38,926 nucleotides of DNA from Chara braunii (lineage: Eukaryota; Streptophyta; Charophyceae; Charales; Characeae), in assembly GCA_003427395.1 (NCBI GenBank), contig BFEA01000271.1:1614654-1653579 (forward strand), written 5' to 3'. The position numbers and the translations under genes are program-made. Of the stretch, positions 9,565 to 18,371 are shown piece by piece. A model generated the notes under the pieces. That model did no database searches. It worked only from the letters and a program-made list of their open reading frames with translations, and was not told the DNA's origin. Positions within the stretch are counted from its first letter, which is position 1; every line of letters begins with the position of its first letter.

Positions 9565-9783
9565 ACTGACCGGTTCACTTTGATGGTGTACAGGCTGCGC
9601 ATACGCTATCTAAGTGCACGTAGCTAGGCTGGTCTAATGGTGGCACCAGCTAGGCGACATAATCCTCGTACGTAGCACGAGAATCAGCGACTAACGCATG
9701 CTCCCCGGTAGTGATATCCGTTGCTAGCAAGGCAACCGGTTCCGGCGGAGTGAGGAGAGGCGTCGCCCCTCTCCGTGCGTAGC

Positions 9784-10747
9784 TCAGTTTCCCAAGTTAA
9801 CTGGACGGGGTGCGCGTGCCTTGCCCTTTTTCGAGCATTGTGCCGTAGTGTGGTTGACACTATTGCACCAAAGGCAATATCCGTACCGTTGACGAAGGTT
9901 GAATACTTCCTTGGTTATGTTGTATGCCGTCCATGGTTGCTGCCCAGTTCCCCGTCGATGTCGTCGCTTGTGTCGTCTTCTTCTTCCGAACTCTCTTGGG
10001 ATGCTTCGGCAGGAGCGTTGCGACAACTCCTCCATCACTCGAGGATGCTGCTGCAGCGTGGAGATCGATTGATTCGTCAGGAATCATGGCATTGTTATGT
10101 GTCGGCCGTTGGTAGCCTTGCTTAGCCACATATTGCGGCTGGGACTGCCGTTCATTGGCGGCCTTGTCATCCGTTTGGATGGCCAGGTTCACACGATCCA
10201 GAATGGCTTGGAATGAGGTATAGTTGTACTCGTTGCCGAGTGCCGACCGCAGTCCTGCGCACGATCGCGAAAAGAACTCGGATCGTTGGTTTGGGAAACT
10301 GAAGTCGAAGCCTGGAGTGGTTACTATCTTCTGCCACTTGATCGTCCAGTCTCGAGTTGGCATGTTCCCTTATGAGTTGGAGTAGACGTCATTCATGGCC
10401 GCCTTTACAACGTTGCGGACCATGAATCGAGTGAACCACATTTGCTCGAACTGCTTCCACGGAATGTGCGTGTGCAGTTGGGCGATGGTGCATTTCAGAT
10501 TGGCCGCGGTATGGTTCATCCATGCCTGTGCTCCTCCAATGAGTTGGAGGTAGAGTGCTTTCATCATGTCTTCGGCCGGTACAGTGTGGCAGGATGCTTC
10601 GGTGAGGAAACCTTGCCACCATGTCAAGGCGTCCGTCTTGTTGTAGTCGTCAAACTTGCCGATGTTGAAGAGTGGCATCTTGTATGCCTTCGTAGCGGCG
10701 TCCGGCCATGAGTGCAGTTTGGTGATGTCCGTCTTGATGGCGGCCAC
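9784..10747 (-). pseudogene. El-2 Gag, capsid and zinc-knuckle part
   Basis: Reading the minus strand from 10747, the Gag core has MPLFNIGKFDDYNKTDALTW, then TWWQGFLTEAS, LQLIGGAQAWMNH and FEQMWFTRFM, the usual pattern of Ty3/gypsy Gag. A TAA at 10372-10370 interrupts it, probably from a CAA codon, and the same frame goes on to about 9900. In the next frame YCLWCNSVNHTTAQC (about 9865-9820) is a complete CCHC zinc knuckle (C-X2-C-X4-H-X4-C) for RNA packaging. One frameshift lies between core and knuckle. Confidence 0.85.
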
Positions 10748-11608
10748 CGTGCTGCTGATTGTGGCGGACTAAAGTCACCTAGTTCGCCGATCAGATTGAT
10801 GACATGGTCGATGCGCTCCCCGAGCTGCTTCGCCGTGTCTGTCGTGCAGCCTGGCGCTGCCGAGGCCTTAGCCTCGATGCTGTTGACGCGTGTGGTGGTG
10901 GTGTTCAACAGTTGCTGTTGTTGCTGATGTGTGGTGGCAGTGCGAACAGCGGCTGTTAAGGCTGCAGCGTCTTTCTGCTGAGTCTGTTTCAGCTGTCTGC
11001 CCTCGTGTATTTGCACTGTCAACATCGTATTGTTCCACATCACCGCCCTCATCATGTTCAGCATCAGGTTAGCCAGGTTGCTCCTTTCTGCCTCCGCCGG
11101 TGTCCAGTGACTCTCGTTCTGAGTCAAGGACTCCATGCTGATGGCGTTCCGCTTGTCTCGAAGGCTCAAAAAACATGCCTTGGAGTAGTGCTGTCCAGTG
11201 ACTCTCGTTCTGAGTCAAGGACTCCATGCTGATGGCGTTCCGCTTGTCTCGAACCGTCACGTCAGCCTCAGCAATTCGCTGAGCTTGGGCTGCCGCCTCA
11301 TTGGCAAGCCGTTGTCGTTCTGCCTCTGCTGCCTCCCGCTCGGCCTTAGTGACGGCATTTGTAAATGCCTGTACCCGCTGAAGGTAGTCTGACAACGGCT
11401 CGTGGTCCCCTTGGACCGGACATGCGGGAAGAGCCCCGGTGGTAACCGGTACTGCAGTTGTTGTACTCGATGCCGCTGGAGTCGTTCGCCTGCTGAGTCG
11501 CTGTTTCTGATACTTAGATCGTGGAGGTACCACAGAGTGGCTACGAACTGCAAGTCTGGCACTGCGCCGTGGCAGTGCCCCAGTGTCCTCTTCCGTCGAC
11601 ATCGGCAC
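10748..11608 (-). pseudogene. El-2 Gag, N-terminal region with internal duplication
   Basis: From an ATG at 11608 the minus strand reads a Ser/Arg-rich start, a Thr/Ala/Pro segment and a helical Glu/Ala/Gln-rich stretch (KAEREAAEAERQRLA). It then reads the block MESLTQNESHW, which occurs twice because 61 bp are repeated at 11101-11161 and 11192-11252. The 91-bp offset is not a multiple of three and breaks the frame. After the second copy a Gln/Thr-rich helical segment follows (NMMRAVMWNNTML, then HQQQQQLLN). A further frameshift near 10770 leads into the Gag core. No catalytic role is expected. Confidence 0.75.
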
Positions 11609-12498
11609 AGGCTGATGTGGTACTTGAAGACCTCGGTGTCACAGAGTACGGGGAGGGCAGGGAGGGTGGGAACAGGGTAGAACAGATCAAGCAATTCACA
11701 TACAGTCCCCTGTCCCAATGCGGATTGGACTCCTAATCAAAAGAGAAAAGAAAAGGACTGACTTCCCCCCCCAACCAATTTAATTATGAAAATAATCAAT
11801 AATTAATAAGAATAATGAATAATATTTAACAATATCAATAACGAATTTTTAAATTGTCGGTTGATTAGGTGTCCGTTGAGATCACCTATGGTCCGGGAGT
11901 TAACCGTTGTTAGTGAACTGCCCAAAAGTTGCAGTTATGAGATAACGATTCCAAACAGTTTGCCAAATGAAAAAAATTCGGATAGTTAGGAAAAGAAAAA
12001 CACTCGAATTTTTGAAAAACGTGAAATTTCGGGAATTTTAACCTGACAAAGTCCGATTTTCAAAAGGGCGGAGTCCGTATTCGGAAATTCTCAATTAGGG
12101 AAAAGAAAAAAAAAATCGCAAAAATTTCAGATTCCAACCCTAATTTTTTGCGATTTCGCGGAATTTTTGGTTTTACGGTTACAAAAACATGCGAATTTCC
12201 CCAATTGTGAATGAAAAACCGAAATTTATCGCAAACCTAATTCCAATACCGCCATAAAACAGAATACGGATTTAAAATAGAATGCCAGATTAAAATAGAA
12301 TACCGAATTGAAATCAGAATACCGAATTAAAACAGAATCTCGTATTGAAAATCGGAATACCGAATTAAAAAAAAAAAAAATTGCAACTTTGAATCTCGAT
12401 AGTAATGCAGAACTGATTTGGACACTCGAATAATCTTGATAATGTTGTATCTATTCCCTAATCAGAATTACCTTGTGAGCAGATCCATTAATTGGTCT
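11609..12498 (-). other. El-2 leader, AT-rich with minisatellite
   Basis: No coding signal. From about 11770 to 12498 the DNA is strongly AT-rich, with many CGAAATTTCG-like runs and A-tracts. A diverged tandem repeat of about 19-21 bp occupies 12246-12375 (core AGAATACCGAATTAAAA). A similar style of sequence recurs at about 25820-25950. Retrotransposon leaders carry packaging and translation signals, but I cannot identify any here. Confidence 0.6.
12246..12375. repeat. AT-rich minisatellite, about 20-bp unit
   Basis: Five to six diverged units with the core AGAATACCGAATTAAAAT, ending in an A13 run. Units differ by small substitutions such as GAATGCCAGATT and GAATCTCGTATT. Confidence 0.75.
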
Positions 12499-12510
12499 GC
12501 TCCGATACCA
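12499..12510 (-). promoter_or_regulatory. El-2 primer-binding site (initiator tRNA-Met type)
   Basis: Minus strand TGGTATCGGAGC, again one base off the plant initiator tRNA-Met complement. It is 4 bp from the LTR end (GCAACA, complement of 12515-12520). It has the same variant base as El-1, which suggests related families. Confidence 0.85.
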
Positions 12511-12514
12511 AAAC

Positions 12515-13158
12515 TGTTGCATACTCGTGAATACTTCAACAAGTATGGGCAGAACCAAAGATCAACCAATGAAGGATGAGCATGTATGCAGCGGAAGTCT
12601 GAGAAATGGACTGACTCACATAGACTGAACTCATACAGATATCACTCAACACACAAACAATCGTGAGATGGCGGGGTCTGGGCCAATCATAGACGATGCT
12701 CAGGCCCCGTACAACCATGCACAGATGAAAGGTGGGAGGAGAGAGGAAGGAGGTGGGAGATGTTGGCAGCGCCAGATGTCACCGAGATAGAATCCAGTAG
12801 GTCACCGATATGGTAGTCCCTAATGTCATCGAACAAGATCAAAATGTCGTGGACAACAAGTCACCAATGTCGGAGGTACAGAGTCCTAATGTAACTGGTG
12901 TCAAATCTGTGATGCCGCCGAGTATCAATCCCAGCTACCTCCAAGTCTCGAATCCGGTAAGTACCACAACCTCTTACCATCGAAGTCCGAACACTGATCT
13001 CGGTCCAACTCGTATCAAAGTGTCCAATCTTAATAAGAAGAAGATGAAGAATGAGTCTGAAGAAGAAGAAGAAGAAGAAGAGGGAGAGGAAGAGGAGATA
13101 GCAGAGGAGGAGGGAGAGATGGTGAGGTAGGGAGGAGGAGAGTCCTCACTACCCTGTC
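12515..13158 (-). repeat. El-2 5' LTR, inner part (rest lost in gap)
   Basis: A near-identical copy of 4841-5551, running from the LTR end TGTTGCATACTCGTG to CACTACCCTGTC, where the assembly gap begins. It has fewer GAA units than the 3' copy. A count of differences between the copies would date the insertion. Confidence 0.88.
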
Positions 13159-13808
13159 NNNNNNNNNNNNNNNNNNNNNNNNNNNNNNNNNNNNNNNNNN
13201 NNNNNNNNNNNNNNNNNNNNNNNNNNNNNNNNNNNNNNNNNNNNNNNNNNNNNNNNNNNNNNNNNNNNNNNNNNNNNNNNNNNNNNNNNNNNNNNNNNNN
13301 NNNNNNNNNNNNNNNNNNNNNNNNNNNNNNNNNNNNNNNNNNNNNNNNNNNNNNNNNNNNNNNNNNNNNNNNNNNNNNNNNNNNNNNNNNNNNNNNNNNN
13401 NNNNNNNNNNNNNNNNNNNNNNNNNNNNNNNNNNNNNNNNNNNNNNNNNNNNNNNNNNNNNNNNNNNNNNNNNNNNNNNNNNNNNNNNNNNNNNNNNNNN
13501 NNNNNNNNNNNNNNNNNNNNNNNNNNNNNNNNNNNNNNNNNNNNNNNNNNNNNNNNNNNNNNNNNNNNNNNNNNNNNNNNNNNNNNNNNNNNNNNNNNNN
13601 NNNNNNNNNNNNNNNNNNNNNNNNNNNNNNNNNNNNNNNNNNNNNNNNNNNNNNNNNNNNNNNNNNNNNNNNNNNNNNNNNNNNNNNNNNNNNNNNNNNN
13701 NNNNNNNNNNNNNNNNNNNNNNNNNNNNNNNNNNNNNNNNNNNNNNNNNNNNNNNNNNNNNNNNNNNNNNNNNNNNNNNNNNNNNNNNNNNNNNNNNNNN
13801 NNNNNNNN
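13159..13808. other. Assembly gap (650 N)
   Basis: Unknown sequence. It begins inside the El-2 LTR and ends in a CT microsatellite, so it probably hides the U3 half of the LTR and the junction to the next repeat. Confidence 1.
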
Positions 13809-13861
<53 letters not shown>

Positions 13862-14046
13862 GTGCAGCGCAGTGCTCCAACTCCTAGCTCGCCCCCAGTG
13901 CTGTAGACTACTCTGATTGTGCCCAGTGCATGGACGATTGAAGACTACTCACTACGACCTCAGAGCTACCACTGAGAATCGCCTAGCACTACCTCAGTGA
14001 GCTGGTGGAAGACTACCTCCGAAATACTTGCCAGAAATGAGGTCAA

Positions 14047-14067
14047 CCCAGCTATATATACGCTGGG
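14047..14067. promoter_or_regulatory. TATATATA in the loop of a 6-bp inverted repeat
   Basis: CCCAGC (14047-14052), then TATATATAC, then GCTGGG (14062-14067). A TATA box is likely from its sequence and its LTR setting. The flanking arms are perfectly complementary. Confidence 0.6.
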
Positions 14068-14085
14068 CCTAGTGTCCTAGGTTGA

Positions 14086-14375
14086 GGAAACAGTGTGGCT
14101 GAAAGGACTGGTTGGGCACCAAGAACAGAAGTCTGTTCCGGCGCCAAAACGAAAAAATGGCGAAAAGTAGGGGCCAGTTGAAAATCCGAAAAGCCTGACA
14201 CCTATTTCCAGGAAACAGTCTGGTTGAAAGAAAAACTGGTTGCGCACCAAGAACAGAAGTCTGGTCTGGCGCCAAAATGAAAAATGGCAACAAGTAGGGG
14301 CCTGTTGAAAATATGAAAAGTTCGGCGCCCATTTGCAGGAAACAGTCTGGTTGAAAGAAAAGTAGGAAGATGGTA
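14086..14375. repeat. Tandem repeat, about 126-bp unit, 2.3 copies
   Basis: Units start with GGAAACAGTSTGG at 14086, 14211 and 14338. The first two are full length (125 and 127 bp, roughly 80-85 percent alike by eye) and the third is partial. Each holds CACCAAGAACAGAAGTCTG and GGCGCCAAAA. Such repeats are common in LTR U3 regions. Confidence 0.85.
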
Positions 14376-14737
14376 AAAACTGTTATGATCCTGGCCAATT
14401 TCGAAGTACACATTCATCAGAAAGTACAATGCTGTCCAATTGCAAAAAGAAATGAATGAACTGGAGAGGAGAGAGAGGGTAAGAAGAAGAACGAGAAGAA
14501 AGAAAGAAAAAGAAGATGAAGTCCACCAGCGTAGACCAATGATAATGCTCTTCTTCTTTGCCAACCGTTCTCCTCCTCCTTATCTCGTCCCCTCTTATTC
14601 CAAACAAGAATAATAATAACAATGTTGAATGGCGGATCCAGAATCAATGTCTGACTCCCTCTTCTACTGCAGGTATCACTTGAGGTCCACCATAGCCATG
14701 GCCGCCCCTCTCTCTCTCTTCCTCATAGGCCGAGGCT

Positions 14738-14919
14738 ATGGCGGACTACCAGGGCATCGCCCTGCTGTCCAAAGGACAACACAAAGCAGCTATGGCTGCT
14801 CTAGCTCAGGCCGCCATGCCTGACTCTCCCTCAAAGCTTCTTGGTGTAGCTCTGGCCCAACTAGGCCTTTCTGCTGCAGCGCCCACCAAGGTGATGAAGA
14901 TGGCAACCACCATGGCCAG
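14738..14919 (+). other. Exon-like open segment followed by an intron-like segment
   Basis: An ATG at 14738 opens 60 codons (start MADYQGIALLSKGQHKAA, end KVMKMATTMA) that run straight into CCAG|GTAAGTA at 14917-14926. A 73-bp intron-like segment (14920-14992) follows, with a long pyrimidine tract and CCCCAACAG. A second acceptor-like stretch (CTCTCTCTTCCTCATAG) ends just before the ATG at about 14728. The peptide is Ala/Leu-rich and I do not recognise it. It may be a captured host exon or an antisense LTR transcript. No transcript evidence is available here. Confidence 0.3.
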
Positions 14920-15416
14920 GTAAGTACCTCTGACGCTCCCCTTCGTAGTCCTGGTCTTCTTCCTTCTCCGTGTCCTTGCTCCTCCCCAACAGCGCGACTG
15001 AGTGCTAGCGCTGCTCCAGCCAGTGCTCCAACCAGTGTGTCGCCAAACTTGCACACCGACAATGAGGAGGAGCAACTGGCTCCTCCTGGAGATATAGCGG
15101 CCTGCTTGCCTCTTGGAGAGTGACTTCCTAGGCTGCTCGGCCTCCAAGCAACCGGTACCTCCTCCCTTTCAGAGGGAAACATGCAGATATTGCCCGTACA
15201 GGCCCTAGACTCAGACTGGTTGGACTGGTACCCGCCTAGACCTAGCCTACAACTACTGGGCCTCTAAAAATGCCAACTTTTGTCTTCTTCTGCTCGGCCT
15301 CGAGTACCCAGCACATCTACGCGTACCTGGTGTGGTACCGGCCTACGTGCTCGAGTGTTTTCTGATGCGGGCCTCTTTCCCCGCCGCTTGAGTGTTTTCC
15401 CCCACTGAAATCCTCA

Positions 15417-15437
15417 ATGTCACGGCCACAGGTAAGT
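15417..15437 (+). promoter_or_regulatory. ATG + perfect 5' splice site (antisense in LTR-like DNA)
   Basis: ATGTCACGGCCACAG|GTAAGT at 15417-15437. The five-codon frame is open to the donor. The following sequence (ACCGGCCCTTCAGGCCCACT) resembles the GTAAGTACC context at 5738 and 14920. Confidence 0.4.
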
Positions 15438-15719
15438 ACCGGCCCTTCAGGCCCACTGAACGAACAAGTGCCCAAGCGGGTACTCGAGCTGACAATCATC
15501 CAGACAGACATGCAGACCAACAACCGTGCACATACACAGACTTAGAGAACTTTGTAACAAGCGGGAAACTCAGCAAGGCATTCATTCCAGGAGCAAAACT
15601 CAGAAATCAGCTGTGTGTCTCAGTCCGTGTTTGGTCAGGTGAACGGGTGACACAGACCCTAAACCCTACGAAAGCCTAACCCTACTGTCGGGCCTTACGG
15701 GGCCCGTGTGGATCTGAGT

Positions 15720-16061
15720 ATGCCAAAACAGCGCAGCTTAGAAATTCCAACAAATTATCGTTTTGAACAGTTTCAGAGTTCAGTCACCTGGCGCTCAACA
15801 GCGCAGAGTTCAGCAACCCATATCCAATATCCTCATCCAAGTAGGTGACTCTCTTCCCTCTCTGTCCCTCTTCTCTCTCTCTGTCCTCCTCATGCATGCG
15901 CTCAACCTCCCCCTCGTACTCTCTCTACTTAGCTCTATCCCCTATTACTAACTATGCGGCTATGGCCGCCTCCACTCTCAGCACAACACTGCCCAGCCAG
16001 GGCTCTCGCACATGCCACTCGCACATAGCGCACAAGTGCTTGAGCAGCACTTCCACACTTC
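15720..16061. other. Intron-like unit with TACTAAC branch point in repeat DNA
   Basis: On the plus strand an ATG at 15720 opens 42 codons (start MPKQRSLEIPTNY), reaching AG|GTGACT at 15843-15850. A pyrimidine-rich stretch follows, then TACTAAC (15946-15952), and CTCAG ending at 15981, 29 nt later. These are the parts of an intron in the right order, though the donor is weak. Protein function is unknown. No other feature is seen here. Confidence 0.3.
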
Positions 16062-16162
16062 TCACGAATGATCAATCTGTCTGAAATGTGGCTTGCCAAT
16101 CCTTATATTGACTTGGACTGGGTCTGGACTCGTCCCAGCCTCTGCTTCCTTTTGTTTGACTT

Positions 16163-16350
16163 GATCTGGTACCACATGCCTGCGGCCTGTTTGCCTCTGA
16201 ATGTTGAGGCCTAGTACCTCCACGGATTTCCGTTGGTGTGCTGCTGTTTTGGCTTGAATTGGATCTGGTACCACATGCCCACAGTCTGTTTGCTTCAGAA
16301 TGTCGAGGCCTGGTACCTCCACGAATTTCCCTTGGTGTGCTGCTACTCGG
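16163..16350 (-). repeat. 99-bp tandem duplication encoding a 33-residue repeat
   Basis: GATCTGGTACCACATGCC recurs at 16163 and 16262, a period of 99 bp. The minus strand is open through both units and reads a 33-residue repeat with AAHQxKxVEVxGLxI and QTxxxHVVPD in each copy. Because the period is a multiple of three, the frame is kept. Confidence 0.85.
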
Positions 16351-16369
16351 GACTGTGAGTCGCGACTTT

Positions 16370-16580
16370 CCATCTGTGGAATATGCCCCTTTGTCTATGA
16401 GACATGACCTTTGCCTGTAGAATATGCCCTTTGACTTTGAGACATGACTTTTACCTGTTGGTCGTGACCCTTGCCTGTGGAATATGATGTTTGACTGCGG
16501 GATGTAACCTTTCCCTATCGGATGTGACTTGTGCCCCTGGGATGCGACTGTTGATCGGGTACCTGTCGGACTTGACTTCT
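16370..16580 (-). repeat. Minisatellite of about 20-bp units
   Basis: Diverged units alternate between forms like CTGTGGAATATGCCCTTTG and ACTTTGAGACATGACTTTT. On the minus strand, parts read as repeated YSTGKGH peptides (twice), with a stop. It lies next to the 99-bp tandem repeat and could be an expanded Gag segment. Confidence 0.7.
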
Positions 16581-16599
16581 CGGGTACCAGACTTGGCCT

Positions 16600-17090
16600 T
16601 TCAGAAATTGGCCGACTCGGCCTCCTTTAGCCTGGGGACTTGACCCGGAGATTTGAATTTGGGGTCTGCATCATTCTGAAGTCCTTCTGCTTGGAGGATC
16701 TCATAATCCTCCGGCGTGAGTTGAGTCTGCTGGCTGACTCGCAAGCTAGCACTCTGGCTAATGGACCCCTGAGAACCACTCTGACTAACTCCTGACGAAG
16801 TGGACTGTGAAGAGGTTTACGACATGGTAGATGAAGTAGCCATGGTTGCACCGGTGCTAGCTGAAACTCTAGTCCTTGCACTATCCTCAGCTGCCCTCGC
16901 TCTCCTTGCCGCTGCTCCCTCTCTAGCCTCTCTCCGCAATCTCCTCTTGTCTCCTGGACCTAACTCTAGGAAAGTCAAAGGTCGACTGCGAGCAGTTCCA
17001 CGAGTAGTCCTACGGTCGTCCACTAACAACTCCTCCTCACTAGTGCTTGCATCACTCGTGAGCTACAGTGTGTGTGATCTAAACTAGAAT
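16600..17090 (-). pseudogene. El-3 Gag N-terminal remnant
   Basis: The minus strand from about 17030 reads a basic, helical segment (FLELGPGDKRRLRREAREG, then Ala/Arg-rich). It aligns with the El-5 segment PGEERRHRRAVKENWVSQK at 30690-30640. A stop at 16817 and a frame change follow; the next frame (16881-16627) is Arg/Leu-rich with no recognisable domain. As in other Gags of this family it would be an assembly region. Support comes mainly from the shared position and sequence with El-5, not from a known domain. Confidence 0.5.
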
Positions 17091-18326
17091 CCACACCGAA
17101 TCCTACCTTAGCTTGGCACACAACCGATTACGAATCACAACTCATTTGGTCGGACTGAACAAAAACAGTTAGGTGATGTAGTAACAACTAGTGTCAGATC
17201 CTACAGGAAATATCATATCTATTTTTAGATTACCCTAGAACAGATTGCAATGCAGCAAAGAAGTAATCGGTCTGCAGCTGTTTGTCAGTTGTTAGTCAAG
17301 TCTGTAACAACTAGATAATCAAAAATAAAAATAACATCTCCTGTTGGAGATGTATGCTGAATGGCATATTGTCTAATGAATGCCACTGTGAACAGTTACC
17401 GGAATCCACCCCCCCCCCTGTATCCTTCTTGAGTTGTCTCTTTGTGTCGACGCCCTGAGCATCTGGTTGAGCAGCGTGTCTGAAGGTGTGCAATCCGGCC
17501 CACCCCTGTGCCCCAAGTCGATGCCGAACCTGCCAGCCCCTGCACATTATTCACCCTCGCATGCAACGAGCCTTACACCCGGTTTGATCTGGCTGATCAG
17601 GAGGCATTTAAGGAGATCCCCCGTAACTCCTCAGGAATTATTTAACGTCGCAGACAGGACGACGATCACAGCCAGAGTCAACACCGAGTCCCCGCCAGAA
17701 ATATTTAAAGACGGTCTGGTAAGCNTCTGTCAAAGGGCTGGCATGCCCTGCATGACCTCTATTGCGCAAGCAGCAGAACCAAGGACTTGCGGCAAAGCAT
17801 GCGTGTACTAGTCCCAGCGGGTTGGCATGGTGACCGTGACCCGAGTGCTTCGTCCAGGGCCCTTCAGAGGCTTCGCCCGTCTCCCACCAGCTTGCTGCCC
17901 AGGAAGAATGTCGACTCTCAAGGTTGAGCGCTCGCGACACCTCACATCGAGAGGACTCGCAAGACAGAACTCACTTCCTCACGGTAAGAAGTAACGAAGA
18001 GGGTAGATAAGGAAGAGAGCAACGTACCTCATAATGCTGCCCCCAACCACAGATTTCTCACCGCCAACCTGATGTGCATTTACGATGACCGGTCTTTGCC
18101 TCGGCACAACCAACAGCAGAATGCAGTTCCACCTCGGCTTAATATGCCACATCAGCGAGCTCTCGTCATCCAGCATACACCCCGTATGTCACCACATAGC
18201 TCCCTGNCGCGCCCACACGACCCTGGGCCGCCCTTCGTTCAACGCCCAAGCCTTATCACTGCCCCACACCTCATGCGAAGCACCGAACAGCTATTGCGAA
18301 GAACCAATGAAGCGCAATGTGAACCA
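17091..18326 (-). other. El-3 leader region
   Basis: A non-coding stretch of 1.2 kb that matches El-5 30780-31890. Relative to El-5 it holds an extra segment of about 155 bp at 17575-17728 with two similar motifs, CAGGAATTATTTAACGTCG and CAGAAATATTTAAAGACGG. The N at 17725 sits at the end of this insert. I see no gene. Confidence 0.55.
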
Positions 18327-18338
18327 GCTCTGATACCA
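18327..18338 (-). promoter_or_regulatory. El-3 primer-binding site (initiator tRNA-Met)
   Basis: Minus strand TGGTATCAGAGC, an exact match to the complement of the plant initiator tRNA-Met 3' end. The LTR tip (TTTTCCTTGCA on the minus strand) lies 3 bp away. It proves minus orientation, although the gag sequence that begins at 18372 is on the plus strand. Confidence 0.9.
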
Positions 18339-18341
18339 AAT

Positions 18342-18371
18342 TGCAAGGAAAATAAGCAACAGCGAGATGAC
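18342..18371 (-). repeat. 30-bp tip of the El-3 5' LTR
   Basis: The reverse complement of the last 30 bp of the El-4 3' LTR (24836-24865, ending TATTTTCCTTGCA), identical as far as I can read. Homology ends exactly at 18371, where plus-strand gag of El-4 starts. Confidence 0.85.

Larger units (their letters stand above)
4841..13158 (-). mobile_element. El-2: Ty3/gypsy chromovirus with two direct LTR copies
   Basis: This is a minus-strand element bounded by direct repeats. The DNA at 4841-5551 recurs nearly unchanged at 12529-13158. The PBS lies at 12510-12499, the PPT at 6220-6206, and between them are gag, protease, RT-RNase H, integrase and chromodomain remnants in Ty3/gypsy chromovirus order. 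The outer part of the 5' LTR is lost in the 650-N gap. Frameshifts, a 91-bp duplication, in-frame stops and a deletion between integrase and chromodomain make it defective. The two LTR copies are very similar, so insertion may be fairly recent. Confidence 0.9.
13809..15719 (-). repeat. LTR-like region of a further element
   Basis: It begins with 50 bp of CT repeat (13809-13858). Its far end, CTGTCGGGCCTTACGGGGCC at about 15684, matches the U3 start of the El-2 LTR (6167-6187) in the same orientation. It also carries the LTR traits seen elsewhere here: a TATA-like palindrome (14047-14067), 125-bp tandem repeats (14086-14375), GA-rich DNA (about 14460-14525) and plus-strand ATG/splice-donor modules (14738-14992, 15417-15437). 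I infer one or more LTRs in minus orientation. No gag or pol is visible, and the boundaries are uncertain. Confidence 0.45.
16062..18371 (-). mobile_element. El-3: gag-leader-LTR-tip fragment, same family as El-4 and El-5
   Basis: Read on the minus strand: LTR end (18371-18342), PBS (18338-18327), leader (about 18326-17090), Gag start (about 17090-16620), then repetitive coding-like DNA to 16062. The leader and Gag start match El-5 (30500-31880) in order and orientation, with roughly 70-80 percent identity by eye. No pol is present; the element is cut off near 16060. Single Ns at 17725 and 18207 lie inside. Confidence 0.75.

Noticed and set aside
13149-13880. Long frame through 13159-13808
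   Set aside because: It consists mostly of Ns and CT repeat.
14202-14647. Phe/Leu/Ser-rich minus-strand frames
   Set aside because: Caused by GA-rich DNA and the 126-bp tandem repeat; no domain.
18072-18371. Upstream extension of the El-4 gag frame to 18072
   Set aside because: This part crosses the inverted El-3 leader and PBS and an N; the frame is open by chance and gag homology starts at 18372.
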